Below are positions 1 through 32,754 of a stretch of 64,000 nt of DNA, one piece after another; position 1 is the first letter of the stretch; every line of letters starts with the position of its first letter. The notes under the pieces are model-generated. The model made no database searches. It was not told the DNA's origin and saw only the letters and a list, made by a program, of their open reading frames with translations. Source of the stretch: Apostichopus japonicus (taxonomy: Eukaryota > Echinodermata > Holothuroidea > Aspidochirotida > Stichopodidae); NCBI RefSeq assembly GCF_037975245.1, contig NC_092572.1, positions 4,609,501 to 4,673,500 of the forward strand. The letters are read 5' to 3'. A program made the translations under genes and the position numbers.

Positions 1-156
1 AAGAAGATCCTGCTAGGATTGAAACGTCAGGTCAACTTACTTTTACACATCTTCTTAACCTCTCCCTCTCTCCCTCTCTCAAAGTATCTAATAATTAGAC
101 TTTGACCAACGCTTATTTCCCTTTCTCTATTGTTTTACTTTCTTGAATGATTACAG

Positions 157-318
157 GATGTCATCAAGTTACTACCAGAGCCAGATATTTCCCATCACCT
201 CTCGCAGCTGTCCGATCTCCTCCATAACATCTACAGATCTCTGCCGAGGCAGAGACTCTGCTCCAGTAGAAGTCCATTCTCCTACAGACGTGTCAAGTCA
301 CACATATTTACTTTCAAG
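157..318 (+). CDS. exon of unrecognised gene (54 codons)
   Basis: Follows TTACAG and ends before GTAACA. It encodes DVIKLLPEPDISHHL onward and is open throughout in one frame. It starts and ends in phase 0. Upstream sequence 1-156 is pyrimidine-rich intron. Confidence 0.65.
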
Positions 319-2981
319 GTAACATTTTATTTTTTATGTACCCTGATTTTATTTTGATCTGAACTTTTAGAGAACTTTTAGAAAGTATTGCGCTAAAAAG
401 AATTCATGCAGTGTTTAGGGATGTGCCCACGCTGAGTGGCCCCGCCCAGCAATAAACATTACCTCCCAACACTGTCCCTAAAAATCGTGAATCCCGCCCA
501 GCACTATTATCATCTAAAATCCTGACATTCGTAACATTATATTCAACATTAATTGGGCCACATGTATCCTCGTTTCCCCCCATTTGTCAAATTCACGTAA
601 ACACAGGTGCGGAGATATGGAGTAGGCGTGGCTTTAATCTGCAGCATGCAGTATCACACTACACTAGCTCTGTATACAACTTCAAAAATAAAAAAATGTC
701 ACCCTTCCCCTTAGACCTTTCCCCCAGAATGGCGATCGGTATACCCAGCACTCAGGAAATCCTGGGCACATCCCTGAGTGTTTTTGATTTGTTCTGGTCA
801 AGATATGTTGCGGTATAACCATGGTTTCCTTTTTTATTAAGATGTTTCATATTTTTGGCAAACCTTGTGGGAATCTAAAGAAGCCTTACGTTGTCTCCTT
901 CCATTGTATACAAAACGTTTACCTTTTGCTACATAAATATGTATGTTATCTTTACCCAAGGGGAAGGATTGGTAGTTGTGAAGTAATTGATTTTTGTCAT
1001 ATTTCATTAATGTGTCCCTTGGGTAGTAAGTACTGGGTGCTCCTCTAAACAAGATGTATCCAGGTATTGGATGTCACCGACAGTAATCGTAATTCGTTTC
1101 TCTTCCGACAGAAATTCTGCATTTCACAAGGCCGCCATTTTCTTGCCTGTGAGACCTGGCAGACAGCTGTTGAATATTCATTAGCCGCATGGCAACAAGC
1201 GAGCTATTTACCAAAGTGAGTGCATTTGTCCAAGTTTGTAAATAATATTACCCTGAGCATCCTTTATTCTAAGCACATGTGGTTTGTGCACTTTTTCAAT
1301 AAGTATACGTTTGCTTTATGTAATGAAAATACAAAAGTAAAAAAATATATATTTTGTAATAAAAAATCTAATTCAAACATAGAGAACAGAAGAGAACTTA
1401 ACTAAGCCAGAAAGAGCAGGCCTTGGTCTCTGGGAGGCTGAAACACATGAAAATAATTTCTTTAAATTGTTATAGATGACAAGGCACAGGAGGATCTCAC
1501 AGTTTTGTTTTGATTACACTTGTTGTTGTTGTTTTGTTATTATATGTTTAGTCCTTTTGTTTTAATTTTTTTTTAATCCTTTATCAATTCTCTTAGCTTT
1601 CTTTTTCTGATATCATGTAAAGTATCTGTCCCATTCATGGGAATTATGATGCTTCACTTGCTGAAGTATGGTCATTGTGATGATGTGTAAGAGGTCAAGG
1701 GCTGAGGTCACAGGGGGTCAATTGGACAAGAGTGCATTCATACTTTGTTTTTCTAGACAGCCCCTTTTCTCAATTGATAAAGTATTTCTTTCTTTGTTAA
1801 TTCCACAGATGGGATTGTCCTGTCCACAACAGACTCAAAGCAGGTTGTATGAGAGGCCTTGCAGGGATTTGTGTGGAAGGCCTTAGTAATGGCACCTACA
1901 CACTTCCATACTTGAATCAGCTGAGAACTAGGTAGGTGGTAACTTTGATCAGTGGAATTTATGATGTATTTAACATTACCCCATGTAGATGAGGCATCAG
2001 CTTAATAGATTGTCCAGGTCAACCATGGTTAGAATAATATTTATAATGCTATGGAATGACAGTCTCTGTTTTTTAGATTTGTGGCAAAAAGACATAATTA
2101 TATAATATACAATGTGAAGGGAGAAATTCCCATGTATAAACCCAGCATTATCAAGTAGCGTAACACCTATGGGCTCAGACCGTGCTGAGCCAGGGGGCCC
2201 TGACCAAAAGGGTGCCCCTCGCTATACTGATGCATTACTGAAATTATTGAAAGTCAAAATCCTAAGACATGAGATCTCAAAATAAACGATGTCTAAATGC
2301 AACTTGAAACGCCTGTGAAGCATCTTTTCCGACGATCTAGGAGTATTTTTTGGCCAAAAAAAAAATTGTGGTACGCTCCGCGCAAACTGATGGTGGCGGC
2401 CGCTTAGATAGTATCAAGTAGTGTGTTACACCTACATGACCTACTGATCCCCCACCCCACCTTGTCTACATTTCTGCGGAGGCGCTTGCTTGGACCTTCT
2501 GATAAGGGGCCCTTTGGGCCAGGAGCCGGGGCCCCTAAGCACATCGTTACGTCACTGGCATTATCCATAGTTCTAAATATACATAATTTACTGGAGCATT
2601 GAGAAAAGGAAGTAGAGGATAGGTGAAACTGTTGGCACTCTGTGTAGATTTGATTTGCAAAGAGGGGTGAGTTACAGACTGTAACAGCTGTAACGGTGAA
2701 CAATCACCACATGAAGAAAACAAATATCTTTGGCATGCAGAGAACATTTTTTATTCGATGAACATAGTGACCTTGAGAGGTCTAGTTGTAACAAGATTGT
2801 GTTGCCCAAATCCATGGGAGGCTTTGTCAGTGAGGAACAAGATTTTAAAACAGATGAAGAGTGGGAATATTTAAGGTTCAAATTTTATGAAGCATGTAAT
2901 AACAATTGTAATTGTAGCAGCTGTCTTGTGCACACAACATTACAACTGCATTTGAATGTTTGGGAGACCATGAAGAAGTGA
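157..2981 (+). CDS. 3' part of an unrecognised gene, four exons, 209 aa C-terminus
   Basis: Four exons join in one frame: 157-318 (54 codons, phase 0), 1112-1215, 1809-1931 and 2741-2981, the last ending in TGA at 2979-2981. Each intron has GT/AG ends and the phases close: AA+A gives Lys at the second junction and AG+A gives Arg at the third. The first exon opens after TTACAG, so the gene starts left of the window. The first half is mostly helical with Leu and Arg (SQLSDLLHNIYRSLPRQR). The middle has QGRHFLACETWQTAVEYS, which looks like a TPR- or HEAT-like helical pair. The end is Cys-rich (EACNNNCNCSSC). I do not recognise the family and assign no function. The polypyrimidine tract before the last exon is weak, so that exon is the least certain. 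A 359-bp MITE sits in the first intron here and a decayed MITE in the third. Confidence 0.65.
417..775. mobile_element. hAT-like MITE, 359 bp
   Basis: The ends form a 13-base inverted repeat: AGGGATGTGCCCA at the left and its complement at 763-775. The flanks CAGTGTTT and GAGTGTTT match at 7 of 8 bases, as expected for an aged 8-bp target duplication. There is no coding sequence. It lies in an intron of the unrecognised gene. Confidence 0.75.
1112..1215 (+). CDS. exon of unrecognised gene (34 codons + 2 nt)
   Basis: Acceptor TTCCGACAG, donor GTGAGT. Encodes KFCISQGRHFLACETWQTAV and onward to SYLP, leaving AA to be completed by the next exon as Lys. Confidence 0.65.
1809..1931 (+). CDS. exon of unrecognised gene (41 codons)
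   Basis: Acceptor ATTCCACAG, donor GTAGGT. The first base completes Lys, followed by WDCPVHNRLKAGCMRGLAG and, at the end, YLNQLRT. Two bases (AG) are left over for the next exon. Confidence 0.6.
2155..2558. mobile_element. decayed MITE of the GATCTAGG/CGCTTAGATAG family
   Basis: Degenerate inverted ends (AGTAGCGTAAC at left, GTTACGTCACT at right) enclose the words CGATCTAGG and GGTACGCTCCGCGC and CGCTTAGATAG. The same words recur inside elements near 7550, 23970, 39330, 39900 and 49290. Non-coding; it lies in the last intron of the unrecognised gene. Confidence 0.5.
2741..2981 (+). CDS. last exon of unrecognised gene (80 codons + stop)
   Basis: Begins after GGCATGCAG, continues the frame (AG+A = Arg) into EHFLFDEHSDLERSSCNK and ends ...VWETMKK then TGA. 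The Cys-rich stretch EACNNNCNCSSC could bind metal or form disulfides; that is inference. An in-frame ATG at 2730 lies in the intron and is probably not used. Confidence 0.55.
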
Positions 2982-3888
2982 ACTGGCATAATCACGTCTG
3001 GCAGAAAGAACGGTGTACTATGGTCATCAAATTAAAAGTGGCTTCAATTAGAAACGTCCTGAAATGAATCATATTGTGGAGAAACGAGTACATTCGAGGT
3101 ACAGTGTCCGAGGAATATTTTTCAATATGATGTCGATACTAATAGCCAGATTGTTAAGGTGAATGCAGATCAAAACAACATTGAGGTGAAGCAATCGAGC
3201 AGGCTGTTTATCAAAGCGAAAGGGATTAAAAAGAACCTTGTATAATTTGTACGTCCATTTAGTTTTAACTTAAACAGTCACTGAACAGTGCGTTGTTAAG
3301 TGACTTTGAAATATTAAAATCCCTTGTCATTTGTTTCCAGTTTATCAACAACTGAAAAAAGTAAAACGTTTCACATTTCTCTGAGATGTCTTAGACTCTC
3401 ATGTCTTTTATTTTGAATGTTTTCGAATCTCATTTAATATTGCTCCATATCATATATGTCATAGTAACTTGCATTGTAAAAGCTTGTGTCTTACATATCG
3501 ATCAACATTGTTTAGTGAAGTGTGATATAGTGGTCTGAGCAGACTCAATACCTCGCTGGACGTACAAGTCTGTCCTTGAAGGGTGACCAGTTACTTAACA
3601 TTAAAAGCGGTCTTTACATTAAAAGCAACCTTTACATTAAAAGCGGTCTTCACATTAAGAGCAGTCTGTTATACCTACCATCGTACACTGCAGCAGTGGA
3701 AGACCAACTTTGCCATTCAAAACACCAAAAGAGTGCACAGGTTACATTGGAACACGAGCATGATTTGTCACAAAATTCCTCCGTTTCGATGAAGTCGCTG
3801 ATCATATACCTTGTATAAAATGGGATACAGATAGGGTCTCCAATAGACTAGATTCTATCATGGAAAGAGTCACCCATATAATGCATCC
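2982..3888. other. 3' flank of the unrecognised gene, with an 18-bp tandem repeat
   Basis: No coding signal. A short tandem repeat of about 18 bp, four copies, each built on ACATTAAAAGC or a close variant, occupies 3599-3668 and keeps two + frames open by chance. No canonical AATAAA was found close to the stop codon. Confidence 0.5.
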
Positions 3889-4290
3889 TGCAATAATAAT
3901 AATATGTGCTATTTATAAAGTGCTTTCCAATAAAATCTCAAAGAGCTGTACAGAAATAAATACCTAAAAGATACCAAACAATACAAAAAATTGCACCAGG
4001 TAACTAAAACTAGCAATACAAAGAATGAAAAGGAATAATTAAAAACATAAGAGGAAATATTTACATTACATTACAAGTATAAAGTGTTCATATTAAACAT
4101 TTAAAAAACATGTGTTTTCAAACCCTTTTAAAATGATTAAGATTAGTTAAAGATCGGATATTTCCTGGAAGACTGTTCCAAATCATGGGGGCAGCTGCTG
4201 TGAAAGATTTCTCCCCGTAGTAGAAGTAGAAGGCCTTATTATTTCTACAGAAGAGGAAGAACATGGCAAAGAATTTACATCTTTCAAAAT
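3889..4290 (-). mobile_element. 3' end of a CR1/L2-like LINE, decayed
   Basis: Read on the - strand, 4118-4220 encodes YGEKSFTAAAPMIWNSLP and then NIRS..NLNHFKR, the typical C-terminal end of a LINE reverse-transcriptase ORF. It is followed by stops and then a tail of GCACTTTATAAATAGCACAT plus ATT repeats at 3890-3905. Only the 3' end is present, which fits 5'-truncated LINE insertion. Sequence up to 4462 stays open on the - strand but is not recognisable. Confidence 0.7.
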
Positions 4291-4859
4291 CTCTTTGGAA
4301 TGTAGCAAATATCCCAGTTTCACATCTTGATTCTCGTTTCCTCTCTTGCAGGTTAAAGGTCATCAGAGATACGTCTAACGAGTTTGATGCTTGTCTACGA
4401 AAGTTGGAGCTAGTCTCGGAAAGGACGCCCTCTACAAGCAGATGATACTGAAAATAATTCACCGAAATGTATTCCAGGTTGGAAAATGAATTTTGGACAA
4501 GTTTAGGAAAACCTAAACATTTTGACGTTATAAGTTTTTCGACAATTTGTTCCGACTGTGACGATGAAAGGTTATTTTATGAGGAATTTTTTTTTTAATG
4601 TTCTGTGTAAATTTGGTTGGAAAAGAAAATGACAATTTCATTTGGAGCAATGTTAGTTTTCTGTCAATTTTGAATATTTTTGAAGGAGTATTTGTTGTTA
4701 TTGTAAGATTGATAGTTTTGGGCATGTTGATATGTCAACGATTGGATGAATAATTGAAGAATGACAATATATTATTATTTGGAGGTTTTCAATTTTGTTG
4801 GTTTGTTGCTAGTTGCAATTCCATGCATAACACTGGAAACCAATAGCTCATGTTATTAT

Positions 4860-5345
4860 TTTAGAAACCTCAAACTAAAGTCACGATAGCAAGTTTAAAC
4901 CCATAAACAAGTACCAACCCCTTAAACAAAACTTTAAGTAAATTGGATGGTACAGCAAGGAATAAACTATCATAACAAGCGATACGCCACAGACCAAAGT
5001 GAAACTTTACATATTTCGGGTCATACAGCAAGTAATGAACTACTGTACCGAAGTGACTCACCACAGACTGAGGTAATACTTTAAGCTAGCTGATTGTGCA
5101 TCAAGTCATAAACTACCATACCAAGCGATACACCACAGACCAAAGTGAAACTTTAAGTAAATTGAATCATACAGCAGGTAATCAACTACGATACCTAAGT
5201 GACTCACCACAGACTGAGGTAATACTTTAAGCTAGCTGATTGTGCATCAAGTCATAAACTACCATACCAAGCAATACACCACAGACCAAAGTGAAACTTT
5301 AAGTAAATTGGATCGTACAGCAAGTAATAAATTACCCTTCCAAGT
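4860..5345. repeat. ~146-bp tandem repeat, about three copies
   Basis: The words CCAAGCGATAC, CACCACAGACCAAAGTGAAAC and GACTCACCACAGACTGAGG recur. Units begin near 5111 and 5257, and a more diverged copy lies at 4870-5100. No coding potential. Confidence 0.75.
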
Positions 5346-5751
5346 CATTCGTTAAAGTGAAGGGGATATTTCGATGATATGCTCTGAAATTGGTGGTGTT
5401 GTACCATTAATGTGCCTTAAACATGTTAAATTATAATAATTATAATAATTTATGATTCATATATATCCAGGAAACTGCATGTAGATTATTTTTGTTTAGA
5501 AAATTGCTACTGTTTCTGATGGCACAAACATTCCTTATCCATCGATTTACAAGGTGCCTAAAACTTTTTAACATTCCAAGTAGTTTCGACTCTGTCAGTG
5601 TGGAATACATGTGTTGTCGTGGTGATTGGTTTGTTCCATAATACTGTATCTGTGCATGGTTATATGCAAGCTTTACAGGGACATTAGTTGAAGTTAGATG
5701 GTTGAGGGATAAAATAGATGGCTTCAAGGATTAATCAATAAGCAGATTATG

Positions 5752-5877
5752 ACAGCCCGTGATTTCTTTTCTACCTTGGGGACAAAAACTTTTATCCTAA
5801 CACACTGTAACATACGCAAACTGGAGCCTATACCGCAACTTTTGCAAAGTTCATTTTTTTTACCCCAGGCTCATCCC
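5752..5877 (-). mobile_element. MITE family A, partial copy
   Basis: Contains TATACCGCAA, TACCCCAGGCTCATCCCTG and TTCTACCTTGGGGACAAA. The same element occurs in the opposite orientation at 47260-47418 and 57813-57977. The outer end near 5752 is degraded. Confidence 0.6.
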
Positions 5878-7290
5878 TGATCTAGCATAATGACATTATA
5901 GAACACATTCTGCATTCCAGGTCCTGTAAATGTCATTACTCCCGATAAATGTTGTCATTTTTCTTATGCTGATTTACCCTTTCAAAGTTTTGGTTAAGTT
6001 GTTGGTTCTATAACTGAAATGTTGAAGTGGCCACTTTGTGAATTGGGAGTTTGGTAACGACACAAGATATCGGTAAAGCATGAAACACCGAGGGGGGGGG
6101 GGGGGGTAAACCTTGATTGAATGTTACTATGAAAACAGTAATAAGTTTACAACTGGTATTAGCTTTATTCCTTAGTTTTCTCACATTATCCTGTTTATAG
6201 ATCTTTCATGATAAAGATATGTCAAAATTCAGAAATAAAATGACAAAAACGAAATCTTTTCTTCATAAAGCCTTTCATATTTTGTTGCTATATTTTCAAG
6301 AAACATATTCATACATGTATAAAATCTCTACTGTGCGTTGAATCAGCTTCAGTCTGCAGCATAACTGATCTATGTGCTACCGTTAGAGGAAAGACATGGC
6401 CCAAGGTACATAAGAGTGTAGCCCAAAATGTCACCAGAAATGGTGGCTAAACTATCCAGTGGAGGTTGTACGAACACTTACAGGAGACATAATTTCACCC
6501 CACTCTCCGCCTCTACCCTTCCTCGTTCCCACCTTCCTAACCTGCCGTGTGTTAGAGTATATGACAGTTTAGGAATAACAGAAATAGAAAATTTATGAAC
6601 GCTGGTATTCTTCATAATTATATATTATCTTCATAATTATGTTATTTAATGGGTATTCACTGTCTGGACTTGGTTAAAATATGATCATTAGTCATTTTCT
6701 TTTTTTAAGTACGATGAAGACATCCTAATAATAATAATAATAATTAATGTATTTAAAAGCGATTTACATAAAAAGAATATCACAAAGCCCTTTTCATGGA
6801 CAACAATAAAATGTAAAGAAATTCAAATAAAAGATACATACAGAGTAATAATAGGTTATAAAATAATCAATTCAAAATCGTCTTTCATAAATTCGCCTCG
6901 GAATGCACAATTTCACGACTCTGATTTGATTTAAGAAGGGGGTCGGCTTCAACGACCACATGGCCACCTCCTCTCTTTGTAAGATCTTTACCCCCCCCCT
7001 CTTTACCCGCCCCTCACCCTCCTGCTCCCTCCCGCCCCCACCATGATAATGCATAATCACTTCATAATGCGTGATTAATGACAGATCGATATCATTCAGG
7101 CGTAATTATTAAAATGTGAATCGAATGTCACAATAACGAAGTTGAGATAGAGGTTTTTCACTAGCTAAACGCTACCTATCACTGGATAGCTGACAAGTTG
7201 GCCTTTAATGGCACCATCAATTTTCCGTGTCATGATCGTGAAGATGTTTGGCTACTCTGGAGCCTGAAGTTTTCCTCACTTGTAAACAAA
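5878..7290. other. intergenic DNA, no gene seen
   Basis: Holds a poly-G run near 6092-6107. Near 6728-6860 an ATT repeat abuts a sequence resembling a LINE or SINE 3' tail on the - strand (AAATCGCTTTTAAATACATT). Pyrimidine-rich low complexity lies at 6960-7040. No ORF has a recognisable product. Confidence 0.5.
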
Positions 7291-8410
7291 CAAGGGCGGC
7301 GGAAGCACTTTTAATCTGGGGGGCACCGACGTCGAAGGGCACTTTGCAGAAATTCGATTGGACTGATGCAGCCTGATATTTAGTACCCTTATAACTCTTA
7401 TTGTATTATCTTATTTGCGTATACACATCACTCCATCAACGCCCCCCCCCCCCCTCAGTGGCGGAGCTAGGGGTAATGGTCAGGGGGCGAGAATGGTCTG
7501 TAGGCCGGGGGCGCTTTCGACACTATCTAAGCGGCGCGCCACCACAGGTTGGCGCGGCCAGCGTACAGAAATATTTTGAGTAAAGATACTCCCTAGATCG
7601 CCGGAAATGAACCTTTCCGGGCCTTGCTAATTTGCAGATAAACGAAGAATAAATAGGTGTCATCGCCATTTTGTCAGAAAATTACACCAACAAAATGTGA
7701 CAAATGTCAATAGGTATTTGAGAGCGCAACAAAATAGTCAATAATCGCGAATAAGTAAAAAGTGGTAAAAAGCTGAAAAGGGCGCCAGCAGTCATTTTGA
7801 GTCCGTCAGGGGGCATCCGCCCCCTCTGACTGTATGGACGCTCCGCCACTGCCCCCCCCCCCCCCCTCAAGAAAAAAATGCATACTAGCACTGCAATATC
7901 CAATGTGCAAACTGAAAACAAGGAACAAGTTTTCTCTCGAGACAAAATGAGGTTAAATCAATTTAAAGTCCAAGTCCATACACACGCGATCGATCCATGC
8001 ATGAAAGCAAATGAAATATGTCAAAATACGAAAGGATGGGGTAGGTTATGGGATATTAAACTAAACTCATTCATAGTAGGCTATAAATGGCTTCTGCTTA
8101 TTACAAAGTCACAATGTAATATAGCAATGTATTTTTGGAAATGTATTAGGATTTTTTTGACAAATTGAATATGCATAATGGCACTCACCAGAATGTTATA
8201 ATAGAAGCCTTGTGGTAGTAAACATTTGAGTTTGACCCACAGAAATTCATTAATACTTCTAAATTAGGATTAGATCTCTTACTGAAATATCGCTGATCTA
8301 ATAAGGTGATCAAGAGTACAATTTTTTATGTAGAAAAAGGGCACATTTTTATCCTGAGGAAAAGTGGGAGGGGCACGTGCCCCCTGTACCCCCCGGTTCC
8401 GCCGCCCTTG
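7291..8410. mobile_element. hAT-type element, 1.1 kb, with perfect 8-bp target duplication
   Basis: Left end CAAGGGCGGCGGAA and right end TTCCGCCGCCCTTG are exact inverted repeats. TAAACAAA flanks both sides (7283-7290 and 8411-8418). No transposase is visible, so it is non-autonomous. A second hAT MITE (7456-7851) is nested inside it. Confidence 0.85.
7456..7851. mobile_element. nested hAT MITE, 396 bp, CAGTGGCGGAGC ends
   Basis: Ends CAGTGGCGGAGC and GCTCCGCCACTG are inverted repeats. The interior (for example GACACTATCTAAGCGGCGCG and CATCGCCATTTTGTCAG) matches the copy at 39691-40380. It sits in a poly-C tract, so its target duplication cannot be read. Confidence 0.8.
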
Positions 8411-8602
8411 TAAACAAACCTCTTTACTCAGTAGTAAACAATTTTCGTACTCTGCTCCTGGGTGGCCTAAAGGAGTCTAAAATTGCCTGCAAGACACAAG
8501 AAACCAGATTTTGCTTGATAACATATCGAAAAAGATGTTCTACTGATGCATTTTGGCGTTTTCCCTATGATTAGGAGAACACTTGGGTGGATTGATATAG
8601 GG

Positions 8603-9005
8603 CAGGGTTGTCCAACCTTTTGCAGAGGAGGGCCACATTGAATGATAATGATGAAGGAGGGGGCCGCATGAACCCTACGCTTTTTTGCACGAAGCTCAAG
8701 GCAACAAAATGTGAGCTCTGCACGCGGAGCGCACTGAATTATTTTCCTTCCTGATAAAACAGATGAATAAAGTTCAGCCGCCCCCGGTCCCCCCCCCCCC
8801 CCGTCCGCTGAGAGAGTGTCACACAAACTGACCTGTAAGCAATTTTTTGGACCCACAAGGTTCGAATGATTGATTATATAGCTTCAAATTGTTATCAATA
8901 AATCTGCTCACTAAAATTTCGCACCGTAGAGCATCTCTGGCGGGCCGGACGCAACCCTGCGGCGGGCCGGACTGTGGCCCGCGGGCCGTAGGTTGGACAA
9001 CCCTG
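8603..9005. mobile_element. hAT MITE, 403 bp, CAGGGTTGTCCAACC ends
   Basis: CAGGGTTGTCCAACCT at the left is matched by AGGTTGGACAACCCTG at the right. Flanks ATATAGGG and ATATAGAG agree at 7 of 8 bases. CAGGGxTGTCCAA ends are widespread in animal hAT elements. No coding. Confidence 0.85.
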
Positions 9006-9360
9006 ATATAGAGCCTATCTGCAGGGAGTATATGCCATCATATAGTATTACCTCATGCGCTTTACTGTGCGCTATGCTGTATAGAAACATTGTCAACTTT
9101 CTGATATATAACACGTAGATAATGGACACGTTGCTAAGGGACTATTTAAAGTTTAAAAGCTAACAATTTAAAAACGAAACATGAACCGATACAAAATACC
9201 CCCCCCCCCCCCAAAAAAAAAAAATAATTCTTAGATCAATCATGCAAGGCAGTCGACAAGAGAATCTGATAAAAAGGGAAGAAATCAACTTAAATAAATT
9301 TAATCTTTGACCTATTCATATCTAGAACGTGTCGCTCTACCTCACGTACCGCAGCACTTC

Positions 9361-9405
<45 letters not shown>

Positions 9406-10240
9406 ATTATAAACCATCTTGTGCATGGCATGTGAGCATATATAGGCATTGTATACCACAGTTGTAGGAAGCTGCTTGGATATCAGGGAGGGGGAGAGGG
9501 GGGGTTGAAGTTGTGACAATTAGAAGTTAAGAAAAGTGTTATATAGCACATCCTCAATTCAATTAATTTCCAAGTTTCAGAAATAATAAAGAATAATTAA
9601 ACCGTTTAAGGGATGCGTGAGTTATCCTGCTACCCGGCCCAATTAAACGTTACTGGTGAAGAACTGAAAATGCTTATCTATTTTTCGACAAGAGATTCGG
9701 CTGTTTGATGGCTTATACTTTGGAACACAAGACAAACCCTTTTGATCAATTCCTTTTGCGATATAAATGAAATTTGTAATGTACGACCGGTGAGCTTTCC
9801 ATCAAAGTCCCCCTCCCACTCCCCTCCCCATTTCAATATTATCCGTCATGTAGGCCTATCCGTATTATTGTGAACAGATAAACATGGTAAAGAGAACTAC
9901 TTTTAGCGTAGTTATATTAAGGCTGAAGTATATTTTAAGGAAAGCAAACAGTAGTCACTCTATTTACCTCATCCATGACCGAAGGTATTATTCAGACAAA
10001 TATATGTCATATACGGTCAACGATTATCGGCTTATGTCCCCACCCCCCCCCCTCCCCACCCCACCCCTCCCCCTTCACCCACCCCGTCGTTGTTATAATT
10101 ACCTACCGCTAGCCATCATTATAGTTGCGTTGTGAATACATGTCAGCATGTACATATATTAATACGTTCTTTTTATACAATTCCCAAGTCTTTTATCATC
10201 CAGGAATGAATAATCACATAAAATCAAACACTTGGAGGGC
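9006..10240. other. intergenic DNA with simple repeats
   Basis: An (AT)n tract lies at about 9361-9401, poly-C plus poly-A at 9200-9225, and pyrimidine-rich DNA at 10038-10085. No gene seen. Confidence 0.6.
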
Positions 10241-10245
10241 AGCAC

Positions 10246-10628
10246 AGGGCCGTATATTAGACATGTGGAAGCCCGTGGACAACCTTCATTAGTAGAGGCT
10301 CACAGTCACAGCACCCCAGTGATCACCGTCCTGGGGGAGGGGTGTAAGGAGAGGGGTTTCCCCCTATGTTTTGTTTTTGAATAATTAAGGGTGCTTAGAT
10401 GTAAAATGGTGTAGTATTTTGTGATTTTTTAAGTAAATTTATGTTCAAGAACTTTCATTACGGTATGTAAGCCTGTTTGCAATATGCAATATGATGCAAT
10501 ATGATTTTGATTGATGATACGTGTCAGCCTACATTTTCCTTATATTTTTTTCATGAAATATGTGGAGGCCCCTTGTTGTGGAGGCCCATGGGCAACTGCC
10601 CAAGTTGAACATTCCTAAATCCGCCCCC
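10246..10628. mobile_element. possible decayed MITE
   Basis: The left edge GGGCCGTATATTAGACATGT and the complement of the right edge (ATTCCTAAATCCGCCCCC) are imperfect inverted repeats. The interior repeats GGAGGCCC-type words. Boundaries are approximate. Confidence 0.4.
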
Positions 10629-10879
10629 GGGGCAGCAGTGAGTGTATTCTTACACCTTGTGGAGTCTATGTACATCATATGATGGGCCTATATTTCCTCA
10701 ACAGTACAATGCCTGAGGCTGACATTCAGAATATACCATCATCCTAAGATATTAATCATCCACTGACTGTATATATAGATCTCTATAAATCAACTGATAT
10801 GTAGATCGTAGTAATAAAGCTGCTGCATATAAATAGATGTAGGCCTACCGATAATATAAATGTTTATACTGTGTAGATG

Positions 10880-11132
10880 TAGGTATGTATGTATGTATGT
10901 ATATGTGATCTTCCCGCAAGCAGGAACTCGCGAAAGAAGCCATGGAGGCTTTTAGACTCGCAAGCTGACCGAAGCCAATCTCTCGGCACACATCCATTTA
11001 ACGTCCATGTCGGGAAGTTGTTATTGAACAACACCCTTGCCAGACGACACACATTGCTGTCGGCGGGGAATCGAACCGGGGATCTCATGACTGGGAGACG
11101 CCGGCGTTAACCACTAGGCTATACACTCCGCC
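10880..11132 (-). mobile_element. tRNA-derived SINE with ATAC tail
   Basis: Read on the - strand from 11132 it starts GGCGGAGTGTATAGCCTAGT, with an A box (TAGCCTAGTGGTTAACG) and a B box (GGTTCGATTCC) about 50 bases on. These are RNA polymerase III promoter boxes of a tRNA. An unrelated ~180-base body follows and it ends in an (ATAC)n tail near 10880. The head does not fold as a clean tRNA, so I call it a SINE and not a tRNA gene. Confidence 0.75.
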
Positions 11133-11582
11133 ATGTATACGGTAGGCCATCTATACCGGGGCTAGCTATTAATTCATTCGGCGGTCGAAGAGACATCTTG
11201 CTGGTAAACAATACGGAACGATACATCGGCTTGATCTCTGAAGATGGCAATATTTTATCAGAAAACAATCAAGTCGTCAGAATGGAGTCGGTTTTGGTAT
11301 CAAAGTCTAATCGGACCAGCTGTTGGTAGGCTTTAAGCCTATATAGGATATATGCAGTAGAGTAACAAATCATCGCTAGGAGATTTATAAGTGACATTTA
11401 GACAGCACCTTCCGTTAATGTATTATTAATTAACATTGGATCGTGTACAGACTTACAATCAATTATGGAAAACGATATAATTGTGTAAAACCACTTCGGG
11501 AACAACCAAGGAGAACGATAAACTTAAGTTTTACTGGTAGTCTGCTAGTTTTGTGTGAACGTTTCATAAAGCACCATATAAA
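11133..11582. other. upstream region of the trehalase gene
   Basis: Contains the 5' UTR or proximal promoter of the trehalase gene. An in-frame TGA at 11556-11558 precedes the start codon, so no longer N-terminus is encoded on this exon. No clear TATA box at a sensible distance was found. Confidence 0.5.
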
Positions 11583-32439
<20,857 letters not shown>

Positions 32440-32657
32440 GATAACACATAATCTATTACTTATTATACCTTATGCAAGGTGTATAGATAGATGACGTCAG
32501 TCATTTGTGTGTTTCCTTTTGAGATACTGTCACACTTTGTTATTTCTTTAAGTTTGAAAGACTTAGAAAACATTTTTCATAATTTAGTTTGCTGTATTAT
32601 TTAGTCTGCTACTTACGTTATATATATGAATTTATATATATAGATATATATATATAT

Positions 32658-32698
<41 letters not shown>

Positions 32699-32703
32699 TA
32701 TAT

Positions 32704-32754
<51 letters not shown>

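Noticed and set aside
10880-11132. A tRNA gene on the - strand
   Set aside because: A and B boxes are present but the cloverleaf is poor and it is followed by a SINE body and an ATAC tail.
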